DNA from: Pseudomonadota bacterium
GTDB taxonomy: Bacteria; Pseudomonadota; Alphaproteobacteria; Acetobacterales; Acetobacteraceae
Direction: 5' to 3'
Assembly: GCA_021785335.1 (NCBI GenBank)
Contig: JAJYFW010000147.1
Coordinates: forward strand, 1-5,725
Length of the DNA stretch: 5,725 bases
In this document: one piece after another, positions 1 through 5,363 of the stretch
Layout: each line of letters begins with the position of its first letter
How positions within the stretch are numbered: the stretch's first letter is position 1
Notes under the pieces: model-generated
Told to the model about the DNA's origin: nothing
Databases searched by the model: none
The model's input: the letters and a program-made list of their open reading frames with translations, nothing else
Translations under genes and position numbers: made by a program

Positions 1-1
1 G

Positions 2-634
2 CTGGCTGAGGCGGCGGAGCGGGTGCGCGCGCGCCGGCAGGTCTCCGTAGTCACCATCGCCGCCGATCTCTCCCGCCAGGAGGAGGTGGAGCGACTCGCA
101 GCCTCGGCAGGCCGGCTCGACATCCTGGTCAACAACGCCGGCGCCATTCCGCCGGGCAACCTGCTTGCGGTCGACAATGCCACCTGGCGCGCCGCCTGGG
201 ACCTCAAGGTGTTCGGCTTCATCTCGCTCACGCGGCTGATCTACCCGGCGTTGCGCGATGCCGGCGGCGGCGTGGTGGTGAACGTCATCGGTGCAGCGGG
301 CGAGAGCTTCGACCCGAACTATGTCGCGGGCGCGACTGGCAACGCCTCGCTGATGGCCTTCACCCGCGCACTCGGCCGCGCCAGCCACGCGGACAGGATC
401 CGTGTCGTCGGCATCAACCCCGGGCCGGTGACCACGGCGCGCATGGAGATGCTGCAGCGCCGCCGCGCGCAGGAGACGCTGGGCGATGCCGAGCGCTGGC
501 GCGAACTGCTGGCGAAGATGCCGTTCGCCCGCGCCGCGACGCCGGAGGAAATCGGCGCGGCCGTGGCCTTCCTTGCCTCGCCGCGCAGCGGCTACACGTC
601 CGGCACCATCCTGACCATCAACGGCGGCGGCTAA
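2..634 (+). CDS. SDR-family protein lacking the usual catalytic residues (5' partial)
   Basis: This is the C-terminal part of a short-chain dehydrogenase/reductase. The frame is open to the left edge, and the TGxxxGxG nucleotide-binding start that should precede it is missing, so the gene begins outside the window; the GTG at 23 is internal. Counting from that GTG, NNAG is at 37-40, the segment before the active site (VVVNV) at 84-88, NPGPV near 132-136 and the typical SDR end (SGxxLxxNGGG) at the C-terminus. Aligned by eye to classical SDRs, the catalytic Ser position is Gly90, the Tyr of YxxxK is Gly103, the Lys is Asn107, and the helix-4 Asn is Asp60. The fold therefore looks intact, but the usual proton-transfer residues are absent. 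It may bind a cofactor or ligand without classical dehydrogenase chemistry, or use other residues. The substrate is unknown. It converges with the dehydrogenase gene that follows. Confidence 0.85.
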   Translation: MAEAAERVRARRQVSVVTIAADLSRQEEVERLAASAGRLDILVNNAGAIPPGNLLAVDNATWRAAWDLKVFGFISLTRLIYPALRDAGGGVVVNVIGAAGESFDPNYVAGATGNASLMAFTRALGRASHADRIRVVGINPGPVTTARMEMLQRRRAQETLGDAERWRELLAKMPFARAATPEEIGAAVAFLASPRSGYTSGTILTINGGG

Positions 635-1602
635 TAGCCGAGGCTGAGGTCCACCAGGTTCGGCGGATCGGCTTGGTCGACGGTGGCGAAGAACAGGTCG
701 AGGCTGGCGTCGTTGTAGACCGTGGGATCGTCGGCCGAGATGTGCGGCGTGACGATCAGGTTCGGCGCGGACCAAAGCATCTCGTCCGGCGACGGCGGCT
801 CCGGGTCCGTCACGTCGAGCACGGCGCCGCCGAGATGGCCCGAGGCGAGGGCGGCGATCAGCGCCGCCTCGTCGAGCAGCGCGCCGCGCCCGACATTGAG
901 CACATGGGCACCCGCCGGCAGCAGCGCGAGCCTGCGCGCATCCAGGAGGCCCTGCGTCGCAGCGGTCAGCGGGCAGGCCAGAACCAGCGCGTCCGTCTCC
1001 GGCAGCACCGTATCCAGCGCCGCGCTGGGCAGCACATGGTCGCATGCCGGGTGCGGCCGGCCCTGGCGGCTGATGCCGGTGACCTTCATCCCGAGTGCCT
1101 TGCCGGCGGTTGCGCTGGCGCCGCCGAGGTCGCCCGTGCCGACCACGGTGAGCCGCCTGCCGGCGATGGCGGGTGTGAACAGGGGCTCCCAGCGCCGCGC
1201 CGCCTGGGCCGCGGCCAGCGCGGGCGCGCGCATGTGCAGGGCGAGCAGCGCCCAGAGCATGTACTCGCGCAGCTTCGCGCCATGGACGCCGCGGTTGTTG
1301 AGCAGCCGCACGCCCCTGGGCCAGGCGAGGCCCGCCAGCCGGTCGACCCCGGCCGCCAGCAGGAACACGGTGTCCAGGCGCGGCATCGGCAGCGCGAGGA
1401 CGTCCGCCAGGATCGCAGGGGCCGTGATGATCGTGTCGGCGGTGGCAAGGGCGGCCGGGAGGTCCGGTCCCGGGGTTGCGAAGCCGGCCGTGACGGGGGG
1501 CTTGCCGGCGCGCGCCCATGCGACCAGCCATTGCGCTTCGGTTACCGCGAAAAGGTCGGCTTCGACGGGATTGATGACAAGAACGTTTCGTTTCTCTTGC
1601 AA
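631..1602 (-). CDS. D-2-hydroxyacid dehydrogenase (glyoxylate/hydroxypyruvate reductase type)
   Basis: A cytosolic NAD(P)H-dependent oxidoreductase expected to interconvert 2-keto acids, such as glyoxylate or hydroxypyruvate, and D-2-hydroxy acids. With the TTG start it has 323 residues, normal for the family. The Rossmann motif GTGDLG is at 155-160. The catalytic set is present: Arg239 in NVGRG, Glu268 in DPEP and His287 in TPHIS. The second strand of the nucleotide fold ends in SRQGR; an Arg-rich end there often goes with NADPH preference, as in GhrA (inference). TTG at 1602 is chosen because AGGAG sits 7 nt upstream and family homology begins at RNVLVI. An ATG at 1680 is in frame, but the intervening codons are AT-rich and include a strong dyad, which suits a leader better than coding sequence. 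The stop codon overlaps the stop of the convergent SDR. The exact substrate cannot be read from sequence. Confidence 0.88.
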   Translation of the reverse strand: MQEKRNVLVINPVEADLFAVTEAQWLVAWARAGKPPVTAGFATPGPDLPAALATADTIITAPAILADVLALPMPRLDTVFLLAAGVDRLAGLAWPRGVRLLNNRGVHGAKLREYMLWALLALHMRAPALAAAQAARRWEPLFTPAIAGRRLTVVGTGDLGGASATAGKALGMKVTGISRQGRPHPACDHVLPSAALDTVLPETDALVLACPLTAATQGLLDARRLALLPAGAHVLNVGRGALLDEAALIAALASGHLGGAVLDVTDPEPPSPDEMLWSAPNLIVTPHISADDPTVYNDASLDLFFATVDQADPPNLVDLSLGY

Positions 1603-1608
1603 AAGCGC

Positions 1609-1613
1609 ACTCC
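1609..1613 (-). promoter_or_regulatory. Ribosome binding site deciding the TTG start
   Basis: On the minus strand AGGAG is followed by 7 nt and then TTG at 1602. Neither in-frame ATG at 1680 or 1671 has a comparable Shine-Dalgarno sequence. This supports a TTG start for the hydroxyacid dehydrogenase. Confidence 0.6.
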
Positions 1614-1636
1614 TGAAAACAAACCGGCAACGTGCC

Positions 1637-1660
1637 TGATGTTGATTGATCGCAACATCA
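1637..1660. promoter_or_regulatory. 24-bp dyad, candidate operator upstream of the hydroxyacid dehydrogenase
   Basis: TGATGTTG and its perfect reverse complement CAACATCA flank an 8-bp spacer (1645-1652). The dyad lies 35-58 bp before the TTG start, in an unusually AT-rich patch of an otherwise GC-rich window. The position and symmetry suit a dimeric transcription factor such as a GntR-, LacI- or MarR-type regulator; no particular family is identified. A second inverted repeat, CATGGC-GG-GCCATG, abuts it at 1659-1672. No convincing -35/-10 pair could be assigned. If translation actually began at 1680, the dyad would be inside the coding region. Confidence 0.4.
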
Positions 1661-1783
1661 TGGCGGGCCATGCCAAGCATGTGGCAACGCCGGACGATAC
1701 GGCATGAAGGTGCGGCGGAACACCAGGATTCTGGCGGGGGCGTCGTTGCCGGGTGCGCTGGTGCCGACGCCTAGAGCCCTGCT

Positions 1784-1797
1784 ACCGGAAAACCGGT
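1784..1797 (-). terminator. Weak hairpin after rfbD, doubtful terminator
   Basis: ACCGG-AAAA-CCGGT forms a 5-bp stem with a 4-nt loop, 21 nt beyond the rfbD stop in the direction of transcription. No U tract follows on the minus strand, so intrinsic termination is doubtful. It may instead be a DNA dyad or chance in GC-rich sequence. Confidence 0.2.
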
Positions 1798-1818
1798 CGC
1801 GCGGGTTCGCGGCTGCGG

Positions 1819-2682
1819 TCAGAGCCGTCGCGCCACCCTTGCCAGCCCCTCCTGCCAGGGCGGCATCGAAAGGCCGAACCGCGCCAGCAGCAGCGCCTGG
1901 TCGAGCCGCGAATCCGGCGGGCGGCGCACCGGCGTCGGCCACTCGGCGGTGGTGATGGGCACGATCCCGGGAACCGGATGGCCAAGCCGGGCCCGTTCCT
2001 CGAACAGCGCCACGGCGAGCCCGTGCCAGGTCGTGGCGCCGGCGCCCGCAGCATGCACGATGCCGCCATAGCCATCCCGCCAGCCCAAGAGCAGCCGGTC
2101 CGCGATGCCGAGCAGCACGCGCGCGAGGTCCGGGGCGGCGGTGGGGCAGCCCTGCTGGTCGGCCACCACGCGCAGGACTGGGTTCCTTGCCGCCGCCGCC
2201 GCCAGCGTGCGCACGAAATTCCGTCCCGTCGCCGAGAACACCCAGGCCGTGCGCACGATAACCGTCCGCGCGCCGGATGCGAGCACCGCCTCCTCCCCAG
2301 CGCGCTTCGATGCGCCGTAGACCCCTGTGGGGTTGGGCGCGTCGGTCTCGACATAGGGCGCGCCCTTGTCGCCGTCGAAGACGTAGTCGGTCGAGACGTG
2401 GATCAGCGGAATGCCATGCTCGGCGCAGCACCGGGCGAGCTCCGCCGGGCCATCCCGGTTGGCGCGCATCGCCGCCGCGGCATCGGTCTCGGCCTTGTCC
2501 ACGGCGGTGTAGGCGGCGGCGTTGATCACCAGCGACGGCGCATGCGCCGCGAGCGCCGCCGCGATCGTCGCCTTGCGGTCGAAATCGAGCGTGTCGCGGC
2601 CGACCGCCGTCACCTCCGGCCGCGCCTCGGCGATGGCGTGCCCGAGCTGTCCGGTGGCGCCGGTGACGAGGATCCCGCTCAC
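1819..2682 (-). CDS. rfbD: dTDP-4-dehydrorhamnose reductase
   Basis: Catalyses the last step of dTDP-L-rhamnose synthesis, the NAD(P)H-dependent reduction of dTDP-4-dehydro-L-rhamnose at C4, in the cytosol. The 287 residues fit the family. The Rossmann motif TGATGQLG is at 7-14, STDYVFDG at 97-104, the catalytic Tyr122/Lys126 pair in YGASK, RTAWVF at 144-149 (usually RTSWVY) and DQQGCPT at 175-181. The start is GTG at 2682, forced by the Rossmann strand beginning at residue 4. No well-spaced Shine-Dalgarno is visible, only a G5 run directly against the start codon. Together with the 13-nt gap after rfbC and a minicistron bridging that gap, this points to coupled translation. It is the last gene of the rfbBACD operon. 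The order differs from the enteric rfbBDAC arrangement. The assignment is secure from motifs and from the three pathway neighbours. Confidence 0.95.
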   Translation of the reverse strand: MSGILVTGATGQLGHAIAEARPEVTAVGRDTLDFDRKATIAAALAAHAPSLVINAAAYTAVDKAETDAAAAMRANRDGPAELARCCAEHGIPLIHVSTDYVFDGDKGAPYVETDAPNPTGVYGASKRAGEEAVLASGARTVIVRTAWVFSATGRNFVRTLAAAAARNPVLRVVADQQGCPTAAPDLARVLLGIADRLLLGWRDGYGGIVHAAGAGATTWHGLAVALFEERARLGHPVPGIVPITTAEWPTPVRRPPDSRLDQALLLARFGLSMPPWQEGLARVARRL

Positions 2683-2699
2683 CCCCCGGCCCGCGTCAT
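2679..2699 (-). other. Six-codon minicistron bridging rfbC and rfbD
   Basis: ATG at 2699 overlaps the rfbC stop as ATGA and opens a frame reading M-T-R-A-G-G. Its own TGA (2681-2679) overlaps the GTG start of rfbD as GTGA. Both ends are therefore 4-nt stop/start overlaps. It could hand terminating ribosomes from rfbC to rfbD, which lacks a properly spaced Shine-Dalgarno. The geometry is seen directly; the role is inferred and could be chance. Confidence 0.3.
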
Positions 2700-3250
2700 G
2701 TCATGAACCATGTCTGCGCGCCGAGCGGCGGCAGCGCCGCGTCCTTGTCGGACAGCACCGCGGCCGCTGGCTCGACGGGCCATGGCAGCGCCAGCGTCGC
2801 GTCGTTCCAGATCACGCCGCGCTCGGCCTCGCGGTCATAAGGTGCCGTCACCTTGTAGAGCACCTGGGTTGCGGGCTCCAACGTGCAGAAGCCGTGCAGG
2901 AAGCCAGTTGGAATCCAGAGCTGCGCGCCGTTCTCCGCCGACAGCTCCGCCGCGACGTGCTGGCCATAGGTCGGCGAACCGCGGCGGATATCCACCGCCA
3001 CGTCCCAGATGCGCCCCGCGAGCACCCGCACCAGCTTGCCTTGCGCGTTCGGCCCGACCTGGCAGTGCAGGCCGCGCACCGTGCCCCGCGGGGCGGAGAA
3101 GCTCTGATTGTCCTGCACGAACGGCCCGGGAATTCCGGCCTCCGCGAAGCGGGCGGCATTCCATGCCTCGCTGAACCAGCCGCGCGAATCCGCGAAGCGC
3201 GGCGGCGTCGCCAGGATCACATCCGCAATGGCGAGGCGCCGGGCCTGCAT
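2696..3250 (-). CDS. rfbC: dTDP-4-dehydrorhamnose 3,5-epimerase
   Basis: Epimerises dTDP-4-dehydro-6-deoxy-D-glucose at C3 and C5 to give dTDP-4-dehydro-L-rhamnose, the third step of the pathway. It is a cupin-fold, usually dimeric, cytosolic enzyme. The 184 residues match the usual size. Visible family signatures are DxRGWFSE at 21-28, QDNQS at 46-50, RGLHCQ at 59-64 with the catalytic His62, Lys72 in QGKLVRV, WDVAVDIR at 82-89, IPTGFLHGF at 113-121, Tyr132 in LYK, Tyr138 in the APYD segment, and SDKD at 167-170. The start is ATG at 3250; a longer open frame upstream (to 3469) is only an alternate reading of rfbA. GGAGG lies 10 nt before the ATG, inside the end of rfbA, whose stop is 2 nt away. 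Cys63 stands where Tyr or Phe is often found; I regard this as an ordinary variant. Confidence 0.95.
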   Translation of the reverse strand: MQARRLAIADVILATPPRFADSRGWFSEAWNAARFAEAGIPGPFVQDNQSFSAPRGTVRGLHCQVGPNAQGKLVRVLAGRIWDVAVDIRRGSPTYGQHVAAELSAENGAQLWIPTGFLHGFCTLEPATQVLYKVTAPYDREAERGVIWNDATLALPWPVEPAAAVLSDKDAALPPLGAQTWFMT

Positions 3251-3252
3251 CG

Positions 3253-4128
3253 CTATTCGACCTCCCCGCGCGCGAGCAGCGCCAGCACGCGGCCCAGTTC
3301 CGTGTTGCGCAGGCGCCGCGCGTGGGCCGAGAGACGGTCGGCATCGATCCATCCCATGCGGAACGCCACTTCCTCCGGGCAGCCCACCAGCATTCCCTGG
3401 CGGGTCTGGATGGTCTGCACGAAGGTTGCTGCCTGCAACAGCGAGTCGGGCGTGCCGGCATCGAGCCATGCCGCGCCGCGACCCAGCTTCTCGACGTTGA
3501 GGTCGCCCATCTCGAGATACATGCGGTTGAGATCGGTGATCTCGAACTCACCGCGCCCCGACGGCCGAACCCGGGCCGCGAGATCGCAGACGCGCCGGTC
3601 GTAGAAATAGAGACCGATCACGGCCCAGCTGGATGGCGGCACCTTCGGCTTCTCGACGATCGCGACCGGCCGGCCGTCCGCGTCCATCGTGATGACGCCG
3701 TATCGTTCCGGGTCGCGCACCTGGTAGGCAAAGACCGTGGCCCCGCTCTGCCGTGCCGCCGAGGCGCGCAGCAGGCGCGACAGGTGCTCGCCGAAGATCA
3801 GGTTGTCGCCGAGCGCCAGCGCGCAGGCCTCGCCCGCGATCCAGTCCCTGCCGATATGAAAAGCCTGCGCCAGGCCTTCAGGCTTCGGCTGCTCGGCATA
3901 GACGAAGCTGACGCCGATCTCCTCGCCGCTGCCGAGCAGGCGGCGGAACTGCGGCAGGTCCTCCGGCGTCGAGATCACCATGATCTCACGGATGCCCGCC
4001 AGCATCAGCACGGAGAGCGGGTAGAAGATCATCGGCTTGTCGTAGATCGGCAGCATCTGCTTGGACGCCGCGCGCGTCATCGGGTGCAGTCGCGTGCCGG
4101 CGCCGCCGGCGAGGAGAATTCCCTTCAT
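3253..4128 (-). CDS. rfbA: Glucose-1-phosphate thymidylyltransferase
   Basis: Makes dTDP-glucose and pyrophosphate from glucose-1-phosphate and dTTP. This is the entry step of dTDP-L-rhamnose synthesis and in known relatives is feedback-inhibited by the end product. The 291 residues are typical. The nucleotidyltransferase signature [11 protein letters not shown] is at 8-18, with Lys23 in SKQMLP and YDKPM at 29-33. [11 protein letters not shown] is at 79-89, the metal-binding region GDN at 107-109 (Asp108), RYGVI at 142-146, EKP at 159-161, GLYFYD at 172-177 and WLDAGT at 221-226 (Asp223, second metal ligand). The start is ATG at 4128, which overlaps the rfbB stop by 4 nt (ATGA) and has a purine-rich AAGGGGG just upstream. 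The same frame stays open far into rfbB, but that part has no family similarity and is not coding. Confidence 0.96.
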   Translation of the reverse strand: MKGILLAGGAGTRLHPMTRAASKQMLPIYDKPMIFYPLSVLMLAGIREIMVISTPEDLPQFRRLLGSGEEIGVSFVYAEQPKPEGLAQAFHIGRDWIAGEACALALGDNLIFGEHLSRLLRASAARQSGATVFAYQVRDPERYGVITMDADGRPVAIVEKPKVPPSSWAVIGLYFYDRRVCDLAARVRPSGRGEFEITDLNRMYLEMGDLNVEKLGRGAAWLDAGTPDSLLQAATFVQTIQTRQGMLVGCPEEVAFRMGWIDADRLSAHARRLRNTELGRVLALLARGEVE

Positions 4129-5198
4129 GCGGCCCCCTTCAGGCCCCGGCCCGGTAGACCGAGCCGCTCGCCCGCCCCGCGAGCGCGCAGTTGCTCCCAC
4201 CAGGCGCGGTTGGCGAGATACCAGTCCACGGTTTCGCCGAGTCCGGTCTCGAAATCGCGCATCGGCGCCAGCCGCAGCGCCTCCATCGCGAATGATGGAT
4301 CGATTTCGTAACGAAAATCGTGGCCAGGGCGGTCGGTGACGAAGCTGATCAGCCGCCGCCGCGGCCCCGCCGGGTCCGGCAGGCGCCGGTCGAGGGCGGC
4401 ACAGATCGCCTCCACCACCTCGAGGTTGCTGCGCGGCTGGCGAGCGCCGATCGCGTAGGTCGCGCCCGGCCGCCCGCGCTCCAGCACCGCGACCAGCGCC
4501 GCCGCGTGGTCCTCGACATGGATCCAGTCGCGCCGGTTGGAGCCGTCGCCGTAGAGCGGGATCTTCCGGCCCTCCAGCGCCGCGATCAGCACCAGCGGAA
4601 TCAGCTTCTCGGGAAACTGCCAGGGTCCGTAGTTGTTGGCGGTGTTGGAGACGATGGTGGGCAGCCCGTAGGTGTGCCGCCAAGCCCGCACCAGGTGGTC
4701 GGACGCGGCCTTGCTCGCCGAATAGGGGCTGCGCGGATCGTAGGGAGTTGCCTCGCTGAACGGCGGGTCGGCGGGGCCGAGCGCGCCGAACACCTCGTCG
4801 GTCGAGATGTGATGGAACCGGAACGCCCCGCGCCCTGCCTCGTCGAGCGAGAGCCAGTGTTCGCGCGCGACCTCGAGCAGGGTCAGCGTGCCCACGACGT
4901 TGGTCTGGATGAACGGGCCTGGGCCGTCGATCGAGCGGTCGACATGGGTCTCGGCTGCGAGATGCATCACGGCGTCGGGCCGCGCGTTCGCGAAGAGGTC
5001 GCGCATCGCGGCGATGTCGGCGATGTCGGCGACCACCACCCGGTGCCGGTCGCTTCCCTGCGCCACCGCGATGGCCTCGGGCGAGGCGGCGTAGGTCATC
5101 TTGTCCACGTTCACGATGTCGTGTGCGGTTTGCGACAGCAGGTGGCGGATCACGGCCGAGCCGATGAAGCCGCATCCCCCCGTGACCAAGATCCGCAT
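4125..5198 (-). CDS. rfbB: dTDP-glucose 4,6-dehydratase
   Basis: Converts dTDP-D-glucose to dTDP-4-dehydro-6-deoxy-D-glucose with tightly bound NAD+. It is the second step of the pathway and the first gene of the operon. It is an extended SDR of 357 residues, normal length. The motif TGGCGFIG is at 6-13. [10 protein letters not shown] is at 81-90. The catalytic triplet Thr133-Asp134-Glu135 lies in STDEVFG, and Tyr159/Lys163 in [19 protein letters not shown] is at 188-201, [15 protein letters not shown] at 217-231 and DRPGHDFRY at 289-297. All key residues are present. ATG at 5198 is chosen because the Rossmann strand starts at residue 2 and GGAG lies 4 nt upstream; the frame stays open another 129 codons into the divergent gene, which is an artefact of GC-rich DNA. 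The last ~15 residues are a poorly conserved basic tail ending at the ATGA overlap with rfbA. Confidence 0.96.
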   Translation of the reverse strand: MRILVTGGCGFIGSAVIRHLLSQTAHDIVNVDKMTYAASPEAIAVAQGSDRHRVVVADIADIAAMRDLFANARPDAVMHLAAETHVDRSIDGPGPFIQTNVVGTLTLLEVAREHWLSLDEAGRGAFRFHHISTDEVFGALGPADPPFSEATPYDPRSPYSASKAASDHLVRAWRHTYGLPTIVSNTANNYGPWQFPEKLIPLVLIAALEGRKIPLYGDGSNRRDWIHVEDHAAALVAVLERGRPGATYAIGARQPRSNLEVVEAICAALDRRLPDPAGPRRRLISFVTDRPGHDFRYEIDPSFAMEALRLAPMRDFETGLGETVDWYLANRAWWEQLRARGAGERLGLPGRGLKGAA

Positions 5199-5363
5199 GG
5201 CGCTCCGAATCCACTGTCCCGGCAGTGTTTTTGGCAGCCCGCAGATGGCGCTGCAACCGGGCGCGCCAAAATGCCCGGGCGCCCCTTGGCCCTCGGCCTG
5301 CGATGGGTCACAAACGCGCGGGCGCGTCCGAGGCTCAGCCGGCGCCGTGGGACGGAGACGTGA
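5199..5363. promoter_or_regulatory. Divergent intergenic region with promoters expected for rfbB and the edge gene
   Basis: These 165 bp separate the rfb operon from a divergent gene, so both promoters should lie here. Only weak candidates are visible. On the minus strand TTGCAG is followed after 17 bp by CAAAAA; on the plus strand TTGGCC is followed after 17 bp by CACAAA. Each -10 matches the sigma-70 consensus at only three of six positions. Two 8-bp palindromes, GGCGCGCC (5260-5267) and GCCCGGGC (5273-5280), sit in the middle. No small gene is evident. Confidence 0.4.
5212..5232 (+). terminator. Hairpin plus T5 in the rfbB leader, possible antisense terminator
   Basis: CACTG (5212-5216) pairs with CAGTG (5223-5227), with a possible T-G wobble inside, and TTTTT follows at 5228-5232 on the plus strand. 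This is the shape of a small intrinsic terminator for plus-strand transcripts. A plus-strand transcript reaching it would be antisense to rfbB. On the minus strand the same stem lies in the rfbB leader, about 6 nt upstream of its Shine-Dalgarno. The stem is short, so the call is weak. Confidence 0.25.

Larger units (their letters stand above)
1603..1818. other. Intergenic region between rfbD and the hydroxyacid dehydrogenase
   Basis: This 216-bp stretch separates the last rhamnose gene from the dehydrogenase on the same strand. It is long enough for an independent promoter and holds the leader dyads at 1637-1672. It also holds a short inverted repeat, ACCGG-AAAA-CCGGT, at 1784-1797, about 20 nt past the rfbD stop. 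I see no convincing small gene in it, so the dehydrogenase is probably transcribed separately from the rfb operon. Confidence 0.5.

Noticed and set aside
673..1707. A 344-residue plus-strand frame opposite the hydroxyacid dehydrogenase
   Set aside because: It is rich in Arg, Gly and Gln, lacks recognisable motifs and lies antisense to a well-supported gene. Long antisense frames are common at this GC content.
1658..2431. A 257-residue minus-strand frame overlapping rfbD and the following intergenic region
   Set aside because: It is Arg-rich, out of frame with rfbD and shows no domain; rfbD accounts for the coding potential.
3251..3469. A 73-residue N-terminal extension of rfbC
   Set aside because: It reads out of frame through the 3' end of rfbA. 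RmlC similarity begins at the ATG at 3250, which has a good ribosome binding site.
2522..4311. Long plus-strand frames (2522-3604 and 3322-4311) opposite rfbA/rfbC
   Set aside because: They are antisense shadows of conserved enzymes, with basic low-complexity composition and no family resemblance.
3253..5256. A 667-residue minus-strand frame that would fuse an upstream domain to the RfbA protein
   Set aside because: The upstream part is an alternate reading of rfbB. It is Arg/Ala/Gly-rich with no family similarity, and rfbA has its own ATG with a 4-nt overlap to the rfbB stop.
4320..5363. A 347-residue plus-strand frame opposite rfbB
   Set aside because: It is a mirror of rfbB codons with no motif or ribosome binding site, and rfbB is certain on the other strand.
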